A stretch of 19,107 bases of DNA, from positions 1 through 19,107 of the forward strand of contig CAJOMT010000028.1 of NCBI GenBank assembly GCA_905235815.1. Reading direction: 5' to 3'. The DNA is from an uncultured Clostridia bacterium (GTDB taxonomy: Bacteria > Bacillota > Clostridia > Christensenellales > Borkfalkiaceae). Shown in pieces: positions 6,939-15,153 of this stretch. Under the pieces are notes generated by a model. The model had not been told where the DNA came from. It searched no databases and saw nothing but the letters and a program-made list of their open reading frames with translations. Made by a program: the position numbers and the translations under genes. Positions within the stretch are counted from its first letter, which is position 1, and the number at the start of each line of letters is the position of its first letter.

Positions 6939-7076
6939 TTAATTGCGGCATAATCTTTCATATCTATAGCAGTTGTCGCAAATTTTAAGCGGGTCCAAAT
7001 CGCACATCTCGCACTCGCCGCAATTTATACATTCCCTATCGTATAATACACAACTTTCTTTTGATTTGTTTTCCAT
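6939..7076 (-). CDS. Small cysteine-rich protein (45 residues), divergent from lexA
   Basis: Unrecognised 45-residue protein with eight cysteines. Four are spaced CxxCxxCxxC (16, 19, 22, 25, in CINCGECEMC), then DLDPLKICDNC adds 33 and 36, with C9 and C43 outside. This suggests a metal site (zinc or Fe-S), but no family motif settles which. I use ATG 7076, because a longer in-frame extension would run into lexA. A near-consensus promoter ends 6 bases before this ATG, so the transcript should start at or next to the ATG (leaderless). AAAGGG upstream could act as an SD only if a promoter farther back is used. Similar tiny Cys-rich proteins are, from memory, frequent in Clostridia; the function is unknown. 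Confidence 0.7.
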   Translation of the reverse strand: MENKSKESCVLYDRECINCGECEMCDLDPLKICDNCYRYERLCRN

Positions 7077-7082
7077 GATTAA

Positions 7083-7111
7083 ATTATATCCCTTTTTAAA
7101 AAAAATTTCAA
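7083..7111 (-). promoter_or_regulatory. Near-consensus promoter of the Cys-rich small gene
   Basis: On the minus strand TTGAAA (7111-7106), a 17-base spacer and TATAAT (7088-7083). If the start lies 7 bases past the -10, position +1 is 7076, the A of the ATG. The lexA SOS box (7120-7133) lies 8 bases upstream of this -35, so LexA could also influence it. Confidence 0.65.
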
Positions 7112-7119
7112 CCAAAATG

Positions 7120-7133
7120 AGAACAAACGTTTG
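7120..7133. promoter_or_regulatory. SOS box (LexA operator)
   Basis: AGAACAAACGTTTG matches the Gram-positive LexA operator CGAACRNRYGTTYG at 13 of 14 positions; only the first base differs. It overlaps the -35 of lexA, so LexA would repress its own operon, as is usual. The match and position are visible; binding is inferred. Confidence 0.85.
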
Positions 7134-7160
7134 ATTTTTTTTGCAAAAAAATGATATAAT
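7131..7160 (+). promoter_or_regulatory. lexA promoter
   Basis: TTGATT (7131-7136), an 18-base spacer and TATAAT (7155-7160), followed by GAGG and ATG 7177. The -35 overlaps the right end of the SOS box, which explains how LexA binding would block transcription. Confidence 0.7.
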
Positions 7161-7176
7161 GTAATTGAGGTAAAAT

Positions 7177-7779
7177 ATGTCAAACCAAACGGATAAAAAA
7201 CTCGATAAAATGTTGTCCTTTTTAAAGGATTTCACAGCGGAAAACGGCTATTCGCCGTCGATTAGAGAGATATGTTCTTCTCTTTCTATAAAATCCACCG
7301 CAACTTGTCAGTACCACTTGAAAAAACTCCAAGAAAGGGGCGATATTGCGTTAGGCGGCGAAAATAAACGCCGTTCAATAACTATTTTATCCAAACGTGG
7401 CGTTGACAGCATATATGTACCTCTTATCGGCACGGTTACTGCCGGCGCACCGATTTTTGCATACGAAAATCTCGAAGACTTTTATCCCCTGCCGCCCGAG
7501 TTCGGCGATAAAGACGAACTCTTTATGTTAAGAGTAAGGGGCGAAAGTATGATAGAAGCCGGAATATATAACGGCGATAAAATAATAGTAAGAAAAACAG
7601 ATACGGCCGATAACGGCGACATAGTAGTCGCTCTCTTAGGCGACAACGCAACGGTTAAAAGATTGTTGATTTCAGACGGTAAGATAGTTTTACACCCCGA
7701 AAATCAAACTATGGAAGATATTATTCCCGACGACGTTAAAATATTAGGCACGGCAGTTGGACTTGTAAGGAAATTTTAG
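7177..7779 (+). CDS. lexA: SOS repressor LexA
   Basis: Repressor of DNA-damage genes that cleaves itself when RecA filaments form on single-stranded DNA. The N-terminal winged helix-turn-helix reads GYSPSIREICSSLSIKSTAT (about 24-43). The autocleavage site is Ala89-Gly90 in GTVTAGAPIFA. The catalytic dyad is Ser124 (RGESMIEAGI) and Lys161 (ATVKRL). At 200 residues it is full length with all key residues intact. ATG 7177 follows GAGG by about 7 bases. It is the first gene of an operon with the exonuclease, whose start codon shares the last base of the lexA stop. The SOS box upstream supports autoregulation. Confidence 0.97.
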   Translation: MSNQTDKKLDKMLSFLKDFTAENGYSPSIREICSSLSIKSTATCQYHLKKLQERGDIALGGENKRRSITILSKRGVDSIYVPLIGTVTAGAPIFAYENLEDFYPLPPEFGDKDELFMLRVRGESMIEAGIYNGDKIIVRKTDTADNGDIVVALLGDNATVKRLLISDGKIVLHPENQTMEDIIPDDVKILGTAVGLVRKF

Positions 7780-8774
7780 TGGAATACCTGGTAATCGATA
7801 CCGAAAGTTGCACGGGACAAACCGACGACGGAAGTCTGTGCAGTTTCGGTTATGCTATATGCGATGAAAATTTAAATATATTGACAAAAGAGGATATAAT
7901 ATTCAATCCTCTTCCAAAAAAATTCTTTGTCGGCGACAAGAAAAATTTTAAGCGCACGGGAGTTTCTTTTGCGTATACTAAAAAAGAATTCAGAAGCGCG
8001 AAAAAATTTTCCGAAAGTTACGAAAAAATAAAGGATTTATTTAGCGGCAGACTTGTTTTGGGCTTTTCAATGGTTAACGATATAAAATATATCAACGACG
8101 CATGCAGAAAGTTCGATCTACCGATTATCGAGTATGAATTTTTGGATATTCAGTTTATTTACAAACTGCTATTCCCTACCCAGACCTCGATCGGGCTTAA
8201 AACGCTTTGCGAAAAATACGGCGGAGAATTTGTAGCGCATCGCTCCGACGAGGATGCGGCGGCGTCATTAAACCTTTTGAACAGTTTTCTTAAAAGCGAG
8301 GGCTATACCTTAAACTCTGTAATAGAAAAATACGGAATAAAATGCGGAAAAAACGAAGCGGACGGATACTATCTCAACTACTCCGAGGCAGTAATAAAAA
8401 AGCAGTACGGATTAACCTTGACAAAAAAGGTTGCAAACGCAGTTTACTCTGATTTTTTGCATCAACTTCCTCAATACAGAAACAAAACGAAAGTCGCCTT
8501 TTCTCATAAAATCGAAAAGTCGGATATCGACTATTTAAGGACTTTAATCGAACTGATTTATAAAGAAAATATGACTTTTACTCACGATTTCGATATATGT
8601 AATATTTACGTTAAAGCAGATGACGAAACGGAAAATATACCGATTTTGCGTAAGAAAACAAAAATCTTAAATTTGTCCGAATTTGAGCGAACGGTCGGAT
8701 ACGAAAAAAACAATTATTACGATGACGAACTGTTTTTAAAAAACTATTTCACCGAAAAAGCAGATAAAAACTAA
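7779..8774 (+). CDS. DEDDh-family 3'-5' exonuclease (DnaQ-like) with a C-terminal extension
   Basis: 331 residues. The N-terminal 175 form an RNase T/DnaQ-type exonuclease: DTE (Asp7, Glu9), Asp101 in FSMVNDIKYI, and the H-x4-D pair His154/Asp159 in AHRSDEDAAAS, so the catalytic set looks complete. The second half (about 180-331) is not part of the core. Residues about 232-285 have a BRCT-like rhythm (NKTKVAFSHKIEKS, then a helix and DICNIYVKADD), but the diagnostic Gly-Gly is missing, so that label is weak. GTG 7779 shares one base with the lexA stop and has AAGGA 9 bases upstream, so it is translated with lexA and should be SOS-induced. DNA repair or proofreading is the likely role; the precise substrate is unknown. 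Confidence 0.88.
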   Translation: MEYLVIDTESCTGQTDDGSLCSFGYAICDENLNILTKEDIIFNPLPKKFFVGDKKNFKRTGVSFAYTKKEFRSAKKFSESYEKIKDLFSGRLVLGFSMVNDIKYINDACRKFDLPIIEYEFLDIQFIYKLLFPTQTSIGLKTLCEKYGGEFVAHRSDEDAAASLNLLNSFLKSEGYTLNSVIEKYGIKCGKNEADGYYLNYSEAVIKKQYGLTLTKKVANAVYSDFLHQLPQYRNKTKVAFSHKIEKSDIDYLRTLIELIYKENMTFTHDFDICNIYVKADDETENIPILRKKTKILNLSEFERTVGYEKNNYYDDELFLKNYFTEKADKN

Positions 8775-8793
8775 TTATTTTGATAAAAAAATC

Positions 8794-8822
8794 AGAGTCG
8801 GGTTTGAGCCCGACTCTTTTTT
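8794..8822 (+). terminator. Rho-independent terminator of the lexA-exonuclease operon
   Basis: Nine perfect base pairs (AGAGTCGGG with CCCGACTCT), a six-base TTTGAG loop and a five-T tail. Seven A residues precede the stem on the plus strand, so the same hairpin has a U-tract when read on the minus strand and may also stop transcripts of the convergent U32 gene ending at 8847. Confidence 0.95.
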
Positions 8823-8846
8823 GACTTTAACCAAAACACGTTTCTA

Positions 8847-10067
8847 TTATTTTACGCTCCTCAATATATCGCCTTCGTATATTTCATAGTCGCAATAAAT
8901 TTTCAATTTCTGCTGTACGAGTTTGGCGTCTTCGATTTCGTTACCGTCTGAATCGCACATCTTTCTTATTTCAAAACGCTTATTAAAGTTTTCGCTCGGC
9001 GATAAAATTTCAAGCGTATCGCCCTTTTTAAACCTGTTTCGCATTTCCGCCACGAAATACCCTTTGCCGTCGCTACTCTCCGTTACGAGAGCGCAAAATT
9101 TCGCATTGCCCTCCGACTGCGAATTTTCATAATTCACTGTCGAATCGTTATCCCCAAAGGCGTATGCCGTGGTAAAAGCCCTATGATTAGTCTTTAATAA
9201 TTCTTCGTAAAACATTTTATTTTCGGCGTATTTATCGCCGATTTTTAAATATTCGTCGATAGCCCTTCTGTATGCGTTTATGACGGTTGCCAAGTAGTAC
9301 TCGCTTTTCATTCTTCCCTCAATTTTAAACGATACTACACCTGAATCTGCTAGTTCCGCAATATGATCTATCATATTCAAATCTTTACTGTTTAAAATAT
9401 ACGTCCCTCGACCGTCTTCTTCTACGGGATAAAAATCTCCGTCTTTTGACCGCTCTTTGAGTTCGTAGTTCCACCTGCAAGCCTGAACGCATTCTCCCCT
9501 ATTTGCGTCTCTGCCGTTAAAATAATTGGAAAGCAAACATCTGCCGCTATAAGATATACACATTGCGCCGTGAACGAACGCTTCGAGTTCCATATTCGGA
9601 CAAAACTCGTGTATCTCCTTTATTTCAGCGACGGAAACTTCCCGAGCGAGAACCACTCTGCTTATTCCTTGTTTTTCCCAAAACTTTACGGCGTATTTAT
9701 TTAGCGTGTTCGCCTGCGTGGAAAGATGAATACATAAATTCGGCGCTACTTGCTTGCACAAATCTATAAGTCCTACGTCGGTTATCAATACTGCGTCGAC
9801 TTTCGCCTTTTCCAAAAATCTGAAATATTCCGCAACTTGGGCAAAATCTTGATTTTTAGCGAAAATATTTACCGTTACGTACACTTTTACGTTCCGCTCA
9901 TGCGCATATAAAACGGCGCTCAATATCTCTTCATCGGTAAAATTATCCGATAGCGCCCTCAAAGAAAATTGCTTGCCGCCGATATAAACTGCGTCTGCGC
10001 CGTAATAAATAGCCGTCTTAAGTTTTAAAAAATTACCCGCAGGCGCGAGCAATTCCGGTTTTAACAT
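8847..10067 (-). CDS. trhP: U32 family protein, likely tRNA U34 hydroxylase TrhP
   Basis: Listed historically as a collagenase-like peptidase, but this group is known to make 5-hydroxyuridine at tRNA position 34 using prephenate and an Fe-S cluster. The TIM-barrel start reads LLAPAGNFLKLKTAIYYGAD. The U32 signature FVHGAMCISYSGRCLLSNYF is complete, with four cysteines (170, 177, 193, 197) in the positions expected to hold the cluster. It is 406 residues. ATG 10067 has AAGGA 8 bases upstream. It directly follows a TrmR-type methyltransferase gene (16-base gap), the same pairing as yrrM-yrrN/yrrO in Bacillus, which supports TrhP over the 23S-rRNA enzyme RlhA. I see one U32 gene where Bacillus has two. 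The exact specificity is inferred. Confidence 0.87.
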   Translation of the reverse strand: MLKPELLAPAGNFLKLKTAIYYGADAVYIGGKQFSLRALSDNFTDEEILSAVLYAHERNVKVYVTVNIFAKNQDFAQVAEYFRFLEKAKVDAVLITDVGLIDLCKQVAPNLCIHLSTQANTLNKYAVKFWEKQGISRVVLAREVSVAEIKEIHEFCPNMELEAFVHGAMCISYSGRCLLSNYFNGRDANRGECVQACRWNYELKERSKDGDFYPVEEDGRGTYILNSKDLNMIDHIAELADSGVVSFKIEGRMKSEYYLATVINAYRRAIDEYLKIGDKYAENKMFYEELLKTNHRAFTTAYAFGDNDSTVNYENSQSEGNAKFCALVTESSDGKGYFVAEMRNRFKKGDTLEILSPSENFNKRFEIRKMCDSDGNEIEDAKLVQQKLKIYCDYEIYEGDILRSVK

Positions 10068-10083
10068 AATCTATCCTTCGTAA

Positions 10084-10716
10084 TTATTTTTTATAAGAAA
10101 TACTTATCCCGTCGCCAATATCGGATATGGTCGTTATGAAATCCGGATCCGAAGTTATCATATCGAGAAAAGTTCTCATATTGTTTTTTATAGTGTTAAA
10201 CCTATGAGGCGGCTTGACCTCTCCCGAAACGTACCCTCTGAACAATACGTTATCCGCAAAGAGTACTCCGCCGCTGTTCATAATTTTCTTGATTTTTCCA
10301 AGTAAATCCTTATATTTTGACTTATTACAGTCGAGAAATACCATATCAAATCCGCAAGGCAAATCATCTATTACGTCCTCTGCGTCTCCGAGGTATTGTC
10401 TTACCCTTTTTGAGTACCCGAACCGCTCGAAATTTTCTTTCGCCTTATTAAAAGAATTTTCTCTGCTCTCGATGGTATGTAATTCGGCGTCCGGCAAGGC
10501 GTTAAGTAGCGCTATTGCCGAACAACCCGTGGCTGTACCGAGTTCGAGAATTTTTTTGGGCTGTTTAATGGACGCTATCAAAATCAACTCGTTTAAGCCG
10601 TCGGTTAAAATTGTCGGAACGCCGACCTTTCGGTCTTCGTCTCTCAACTTCAAAATTTCCTCGGGTATCGTAAGCGAAACGTTATTTTTAAGCAGTTCGA
10701 GTATATAATCGTTCAT
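10084..10716 (-). CDS. trmR: O-methyltransferase, likely tRNA 5-hydroxyuridine methyltransferase TrmR
   Basis: Class I SAM methyltransferase of the catechol-O-methyltransferase-like group. The SAM loop is ILELGTATGCSAIAL (about 56-70), with the acidic end of the next strand at IESREN. The metal-binding side chains fit Asp129 (FLDCNKSKY) and Asp155-Asn156 (FADNVLFRG). It is 210 residues, typical for YrrM/TrmR, which methylates ho5U34 to mo5U34 in tRNA. The neighbouring TrhP-type gene supplies the preceding step. The ATG overlaps the RNase J stop by one base (TAATG) and has no real SD, so it is probably translated by coupling. An O-methyltransferase acting on small molecules is the alternative; context argues against it. 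Confidence 0.87.
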   Translation of the reverse strand: MNDYILELLKNNVSLTIPEEILKLRDEDRKVGVPTILTDGLNELILIASIKQPKKILELGTATGCSAIALLNALPDAELHTIESRENSFNKAKENFERFGYSKRVRQYLGDAEDVIDDLPCGFDMVFLDCNKSKYKDLLGKIKKIMNSGGVLFADNVLFRGYVSGEVKPPHRFNTIKNNMRTFLDMITSDPDFITTISDIGDGISISYKK

Positions 10717-12368
10717 TATAATTCTGTGATAACGGGAAGAATCATCGGGTTCTTCTTCGTCTTTTTAAAGACGTAATTCCTTAAATTTTTTCTGATTGCA
10801 CCTTGAATTTCGCCCATATCGGCAACCGCTTTGACGTCATAGCCTTTTATCGTCGTGCATACTATATTTTTCATTTCTTGCAACTGTTTGTCATTGAGTA
10901 TAGCACCCTTATTTATTATGTCCGGATCTTGCATTATTTCACCGCTATATCCGGAAATACAGCACACCGCAACGATAATTCCGTCTTCAGAAAGATGCTT
11001 TCTGTCTCGAACTATACTTTCGGAGTCGTCTATGGACAATCCGTCAATGTACCTTGCGCCCGCCTGGAATTTTTCTCCGCGTTTCATACTCTTGGACGTA
11101 ATTTCGATAGTATCGCCGATTTCGGCAATAAGCATATTGCTATCTTTCATTCCGATAGACTTAGCAAGGTTGCAATGCTTTTTTAAGTGGCGATATTCGC
11201 CGTGTACCGGAATAAAGAATTTAGGCTTTAAAAGAGTATGCAAAATCTTCAATTCTTCTTGACAAGCGTGTCCGGAAACGTGAATTTTCGTTATCGATTT
11301 ATATACTACTTCCGCACCTTTTTTATACAAATTGTTTATAACTTGATAAATACTCCTCTCGTTACCGGGTATAGGCGATGCGGAAATAATTATCGTATCG
11401 TTACTTCCAACTTGTACTTGGTTATAATCGCCTGCCGCCATTCTCGTAAGCGCACTCATAGGTTCGCCCTGACTGCCCGTGGAGACTATACACAAATCTT
11501 TATCGGCAATGTTTTTGATTTTACCGATATCAACTATCAAATCATCGGGAATTTTGATTTCGCCAACTTTGCTTGCGGCGTCGACGACGTTTAACATACT
11601 TCTGCCCGAAAATGCAATTTTACGCTTATGTTTCGCCGCTAAATCTATTATTTGCTGAAGTCTGTGAACGTTAGTGGCAAAGGTCGCCACAATAATTCGC
11701 CTCTTTACGTTTTCGGCAAAGAGTCTGTCAAGCGTTTCTCCGACGACGTGTTCGCTCATCGTATACCCTTCTTGCTCGACGTTTGTGGATTCGCAAAGAA
11801 GCAAAGTAACGCCTTTTTTGCCTATTGCAGATATTCTCGGAATATCTATCATCTGTCCGTTTATAGGCGTAAGATCTATTTTAAAATCTCCCGAATGGTA
11901 CACTATACCTACCGGAGTGGTTATCGCCAGTGCGCAACTGCCCGGTATCGAATGGTTTACGTGAATAAATTCTACGCTGAAACAACCGAGTTTCACGACG
12001 CCCGTAGGATTTACGCAGTTTAACGAATAGTTTAAAACTCTCTGTTCTTTTAACTTATGCTCGGCAAGCATAAGCGTAAGTTTCGTGCCGTATACGGGAA
12101 CGTTGATATCTTGCAAAATATATGCAAGGGCGCCTATGTGATCCTCGTGGCCGTGGGTTAAAACTATTCCTCTTATTTTCTCTTTATTTTGTATTAAATA
12201 GCTTATGTCCGGAATAAGTAAATCTATTCCGGGCATTTCCGTACTCGGGAACGTCAAACCGGCATCGATAATAATAATGTCCTTGCCGTATTCTAAGGCG
12301 GTCATATTCTTACCGATCTCGCCGACGCCTCCCAAAAATCGGACTTTTAATGAATTCTTATTTTTCAA
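10716..12368 (-). CDS. rnj: Ribonuclease J
   Basis: Metallo-beta-lactamase/beta-CASP endo- and 5'-3' exoribonuclease central to mRNA decay and rRNA maturation in Firmicutes. The zinc motif THGHEDHIGAL lies near residue 72. HVNHSIPGS, HSGDFKID, the beta-CASP region and the late PVHGEYRHL are all present, and the C-terminal domain ends KKNPMILPVITEL as in the family. The frame can begin at TTG 12383, but GGAG lies 6 bases before the next in-frame TTG (12368), which I prefer; the protein is 550 residues. It is followed by trmR with a one-base overlap. RNase J1 versus J2 cannot be decided here; the active site looks complete, as in J1. Confidence 0.96.
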   Translation of the reverse strand: MKNKNSLKVRFLGGVGEIGKNMTALEYGKDIIIIDAGLTFPSTEMPGIDLLIPDISYLIQNKEKIRGIVLTHGHEDHIGALAYILQDINVPVYGTKLTLMLAEHKLKEQRVLNYSLNCVNPTGVVKLGCFSVEFIHVNHSIPGSCALAITTPVGIVYHSGDFKIDLTPINGQMIDIPRISAIGKKGVTLLLCESTNVEQEGYTMSEHVVGETLDRLFAENVKRRIIVATFATNVHRLQQIIDLAAKHKRKIAFSGRSMLNVVDAASKVGEIKIPDDLIVDIGKIKNIADKDLCIVSTGSQGEPMSALTRMAAGDYNQVQVGSNDTIIISASPIPGNERSIYQVINNLYKKGAEVVYKSITKIHVSGHACQEELKILHTLLKPKFFIPVHGEYRHLKKHCNLAKSIGMKDSNMLIAEIGDTIEITSKSMKRGEKFQAGARYIDGLSIDDSESIVRDRKHLSEDGIIVAVCCISGYSGEIMQDPDIINKGAILNDKQLQEMKNIVCTTIKGYDVKAVADMGEIQGAIRKNLRNYVFKKTKKNPMILPVITEL

Positions 12369-12447
12369 AATTTGCTCCGTCAATTCGAATTTCGATATCC
12401 GAATAATATATTAAAGTAATTTTAATTTGATTTTAACGAGAATTTTG

Positions 12448-12477
12448 CCGTTTTTGCGCATTAAATGCCGAAAACGG
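12448..12477. other. Imperfect hairpin between valS and the RNase J gene
   Basis: CCGTTTT (12448-12454) pairs with AAAACGG (12471-12477), and the interior GCATTAAATGC adds a second short stem. Read on the minus strand, the direction of both flanking genes, there is no clear U-tract, so a classical terminator for valS is doubtful. It may be an RNA processing or stability element. The pairing is visible, the function unknown. Confidence 0.35.
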
Positions 12478-12484
12478 TTTTCTA

Positions 12485-15112
12485 TTATTGCATATTACTT
12501 AAACTTTCCAAAATCTTGCTTCTTATCTCGTTATACTTGGCAAGTTTGGCTTTCTCGCCCTCTATAAGCGCTTTCGGGGCTTTCTCTATAAACCCGCTGT
12601 TTGAAAGTTTACTCTCGGCTCTTTGTATTTCGTTTTCGGTCTTAACGAGTTCCGCTTTAAGTCTCTCTTTCTCCTTTTCAAAATCAACGAGTTCGCCGAG
12701 CGGTATATAAATTTCAACGCCCTCTAAAATGGAAGAAACCGTCTTTTCGCCTATTTCTTCTTTGGAATTTACGAATTTTATCTCGTTTACGTTTGCGAGT
12801 TTGCGAATATAGATGCTGCCTTGATTTATCGCCTTTTTATCTTCCGTAACGACGAACATATCCACTTTTGCCGACGCCGCCGCTCCGGTTTCTGCCCTGA
12901 TATTTCTTATAGACTTGATAATCTCCATTATCTTTTCGGTGGCTAGTTTATCCTTTTTATACGTGAGATGAGAATCGTATTTCGGGAATTCGGAAACCAT
13001 TATGCTGTCGTCTACTGTCGGTATATGCGAATAAATTTCTTCGGTAACAAAAGGTATAAACGGGTGCAAAAGTTTCAGAATATTCTTCAAAACGTAGCAA
13101 AGAACGCTGGCGGTATCGGTCTTTTTCTTCTCGTCGTCGCCGTAGAGCGTCGGCTTTGAAAATTCTATATACCAATCGCAGAAATCCGACCACACGAAGT
13201 CTTGCAGAGCGGCGCAAGCAAGCCCTATTTCGTATTTTTCCATATTTACGGTAACTTCACGAATTACGGAATTCAATTTGGAAATTATCCATTTATCGAC
13301 AGACGTCAATTTGCATTCCGAAAGGTTTGCCTTGATATTCTTGCCCTCTGCATTTAAAAGGACGAATCTCGACGCATTCCAGATTTTGTTGATATAATTC
13401 CTGCAACCCTCTAATTTATCGGTAGAAAACCTTATATCGTTTCCCGCTGATATGCCGTTTAAAAGGCAATATCTCAAAGTATCTGCGCCGTACTCATCTA
13501 TTATTTCTATCGGATCTATTCCGTTACCCAAGGATTTACTCATTTTTCTACCTTGAGAATCCCTTACTATTCCGTGGAAAAGTACGTCTTTAAACGGAAT
13601 TCTGTCCGTATGCTCCAAGCCGCTGAAAATCATTCTCGCAACCCAGAAGAAAATTATGTCGTAACCGGTTACGAGTACGTCGGTAGGATAAAAATATTTC
13701 AAATCTTCGGTATCTTCCGGATATCCGAGCGTGGAAAACGGCCAAAGTGCGGAACTGAACCAAGTATCCAGAACGTTTTCGTCTTGAGTAAACTTCGTGC
13801 CGCCGCATTTCGGGCATACTGTCGGCTCTTCTTTTGCCACAACCGTCTCGCCGCAGTCTGCGCAATAATACGCCGGTATTCTGTGTCCCCACCAAAGTTG
13901 ACGTGAAATACACCAATCTTTGATATTTTCCATCCAGTTGTAATACACCTTTGAAAAACGTGCCGGCGTAAATTTAATGCTCTTTCTCTTTACTGCGGAA
14001 ATTGCCGGCTTCGCAAGGCTTTCCATCTTTACGAACCATTGTTTGGAAATTATCGGTTCTACCGTATTATGGCAACGGTAACAATGCCCTACGTTATGAA
14101 CGTGAGGCTCGATTTTTTCGATATTACCGCTATTTTTTAATTCTTCAACGACAGCCTTTCTGCACTCGTATCTGTCCATACCGGCATATTTACCGGCGTT
14201 TTCGTTCATTATTCCGCCGTCGTCCATTACACGTATCGGCTCTAAATTATGGCGAAGTCCGACCTCGAAGTCGTTCGGATCGTGCGCCGGAGTTATCTTT
14301 ACTGCGCCCGTTCCGAATTTCATATCTACGTAATCGTCGGCAATAACAGGTATTTCTCTGCCAACTACCGGCAACACCAAAGTTTTACCGACAAAATCGG
14401 TATAACGCTTGTCCTTCGGATTTACCGCAACGGCGGTATCGCCGAATAAAGTTTCCGGTCTGGTCGTGGCAACGGTAAGATATTTGTCGCTACCCTTAAT
14501 ATAATATCTCAAATACCAAAAAGACGACGGCTCCTCGGAATATTCTACCTCTGCGTCCGAAAGTGCGGTACGGCAACTCGGACACCAGTTTATTATTCTC
14601 TTGCCTTGATATATCAATCCCTTGTTATAGAGGTTTACGAAAACTTCTTTTACGGCTTTCGAGCATTTGTCGTCCATAGTAAAGGTCAACCTCGACCAGT
14701 CGCAGGACGAGCCTAATTTCTTTAACTGTTCGACTATTCTTCCGCCGTAATCATCTTTCCATTTCCATGCTCGCTTTAAAAACTCTTCTCTGCCGATTCC
14801 TTCTTTCGTAAGTCCTTCTTCTCGCAGCTTTTCGACGATTTTGACTTCCGTCGCAATCGAAGCATGATCTGTACCGGGAACCCAAAGCGCTTCGTAGCCT
14901 TGCATTCTCTTGAATCTGATGATACTGTCTTGAATAGATTCGTCCAGCGCATGGCCGATATGAAGTTTCCCCGTAATATTCGGTGGCGGCATTACTATTG
15001 TAAACGGAAGTTTATCCTTGTTCGGAGTCGCTTTAAAATACCCGCTTTCTTCCCAATATTTATAAATTCTCGCCTCAAATTCCTGGGGACAATACGTTTT
15101 CGACATTTCCAT
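12485..15112 (-). CDS. valS: Valyl-tRNA synthetase
   Basis: Charges tRNA-Val with valine; class Ia synthetase with a large editing domain that removes mischarged threonine. The HIGH motif is in NITGKLHIGHALDES (about residues 51-54) and KMSKS is in QGRKMSKSLGNG. The editing-domain motif TTRPETLFGDTAV is present, and a Cys4 zinc element (CADC and CPKC) lies in the catalytic insertion, followed by ENVLDTWFSSALWPFS. The C-terminal 70 or so residues form the tRNA-binding coiled coil (FEKEKERLKAELVKTENEIQ). It is 875 residues, full length. ATG 15112 is chosen because GGAG lies 7 bases upstream; an in-frame ATG five codons earlier has no SD. The leader is short, with no T-box. Confidence 0.98.
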   Translation of the reverse strand: MEMSKTYCPQEFEARIYKYWEESGYFKATPNKDKLPFTIVMPPPNITGKLHIGHALDESIQDSIIRFKRMQGYEALWVPGTDHASIATEVKIVEKLREEGLTKEGIGREEFLKRAWKWKDDYGGRIVEQLKKLGSSCDWSRLTFTMDDKCSKAVKEVFVNLYNKGLIYQGKRIINWCPSCRTALSDAEVEYSEEPSSFWYLRYYIKGSDKYLTVATTRPETLFGDTAVAVNPKDKRYTDFVGKTLVLPVVGREIPVIADDYVDMKFGTGAVKITPAHDPNDFEVGLRHNLEPIRVMDDGGIMNENAGKYAGMDRYECRKAVVEELKNSGNIEKIEPHVHNVGHCYRCHNTVEPIISKQWFVKMESLAKPAISAVKRKSIKFTPARFSKVYYNWMENIKDWCISRQLWWGHRIPAYYCADCGETVVAKEEPTVCPKCGGTKFTQDENVLDTWFSSALWPFSTLGYPEDTEDLKYFYPTDVLVTGYDIIFFWVARMIFSGLEHTDRIPFKDVLFHGIVRDSQGRKMSKSLGNGIDPIEIIDEYGADTLRYCLLNGISAGNDIRFSTDKLEGCRNYINKIWNASRFVLLNAEGKNIKANLSECKLTSVDKWIISKLNSVIREVTVNMEKYEIGLACAALQDFVWSDFCDWYIEFSKPTLYGDDEKKKTDTASVLCYVLKNILKLLHPFIPFVTEEIYSHIPTVDDSIMVSEFPKYDSHLTYKKDKLATEKIMEIIKSIRNIRAETGAAASAKVDMFVVTEDKKAINQGSIYIRKLANVNEIKFVNSKEEIGEKTVSSILEGVEIYIPLGELVDFEKEKERLKAELVKTENEIQRAESKLSNSGFIEKAPKALIEGEKAKLAKYNEIRSKILESLSNMQ

Positions 15113-15153
15113 AATCTTTCTCCGCATATAAAAAACTTATAATTTTATAATTT

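Noticed and set aside
7077..7235. N-terminal extension of the Cys-rich gene
   Set aside because: It would run through the promoters and the SOS box into lexA coding DNA. Its sequence is AT-driven Phe/Ile/Lys, and ATG 7076 has its own promoter.
10803..12023. Several plus-strand frames of 96-135 codons
   Set aside because: All lie inside the RNase J gene, overlap each other in different frames, and lack SDs and recognisable motifs.
12384..12484. Promoter of the RNase J gene
   Set aside because: TATATT and TATTAT occur near 12403-12410, but no -35 lies at proper spacing, so I did not list one. Expression may come from valS read-through.
12957..13916. Minus- and plus-strand frames of 86-117 codons
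   Set aside because: They are alternative frames of valS, rich in Arg and Tyr as usual for shifted readings, with the valS frame uninterrupted throughout.
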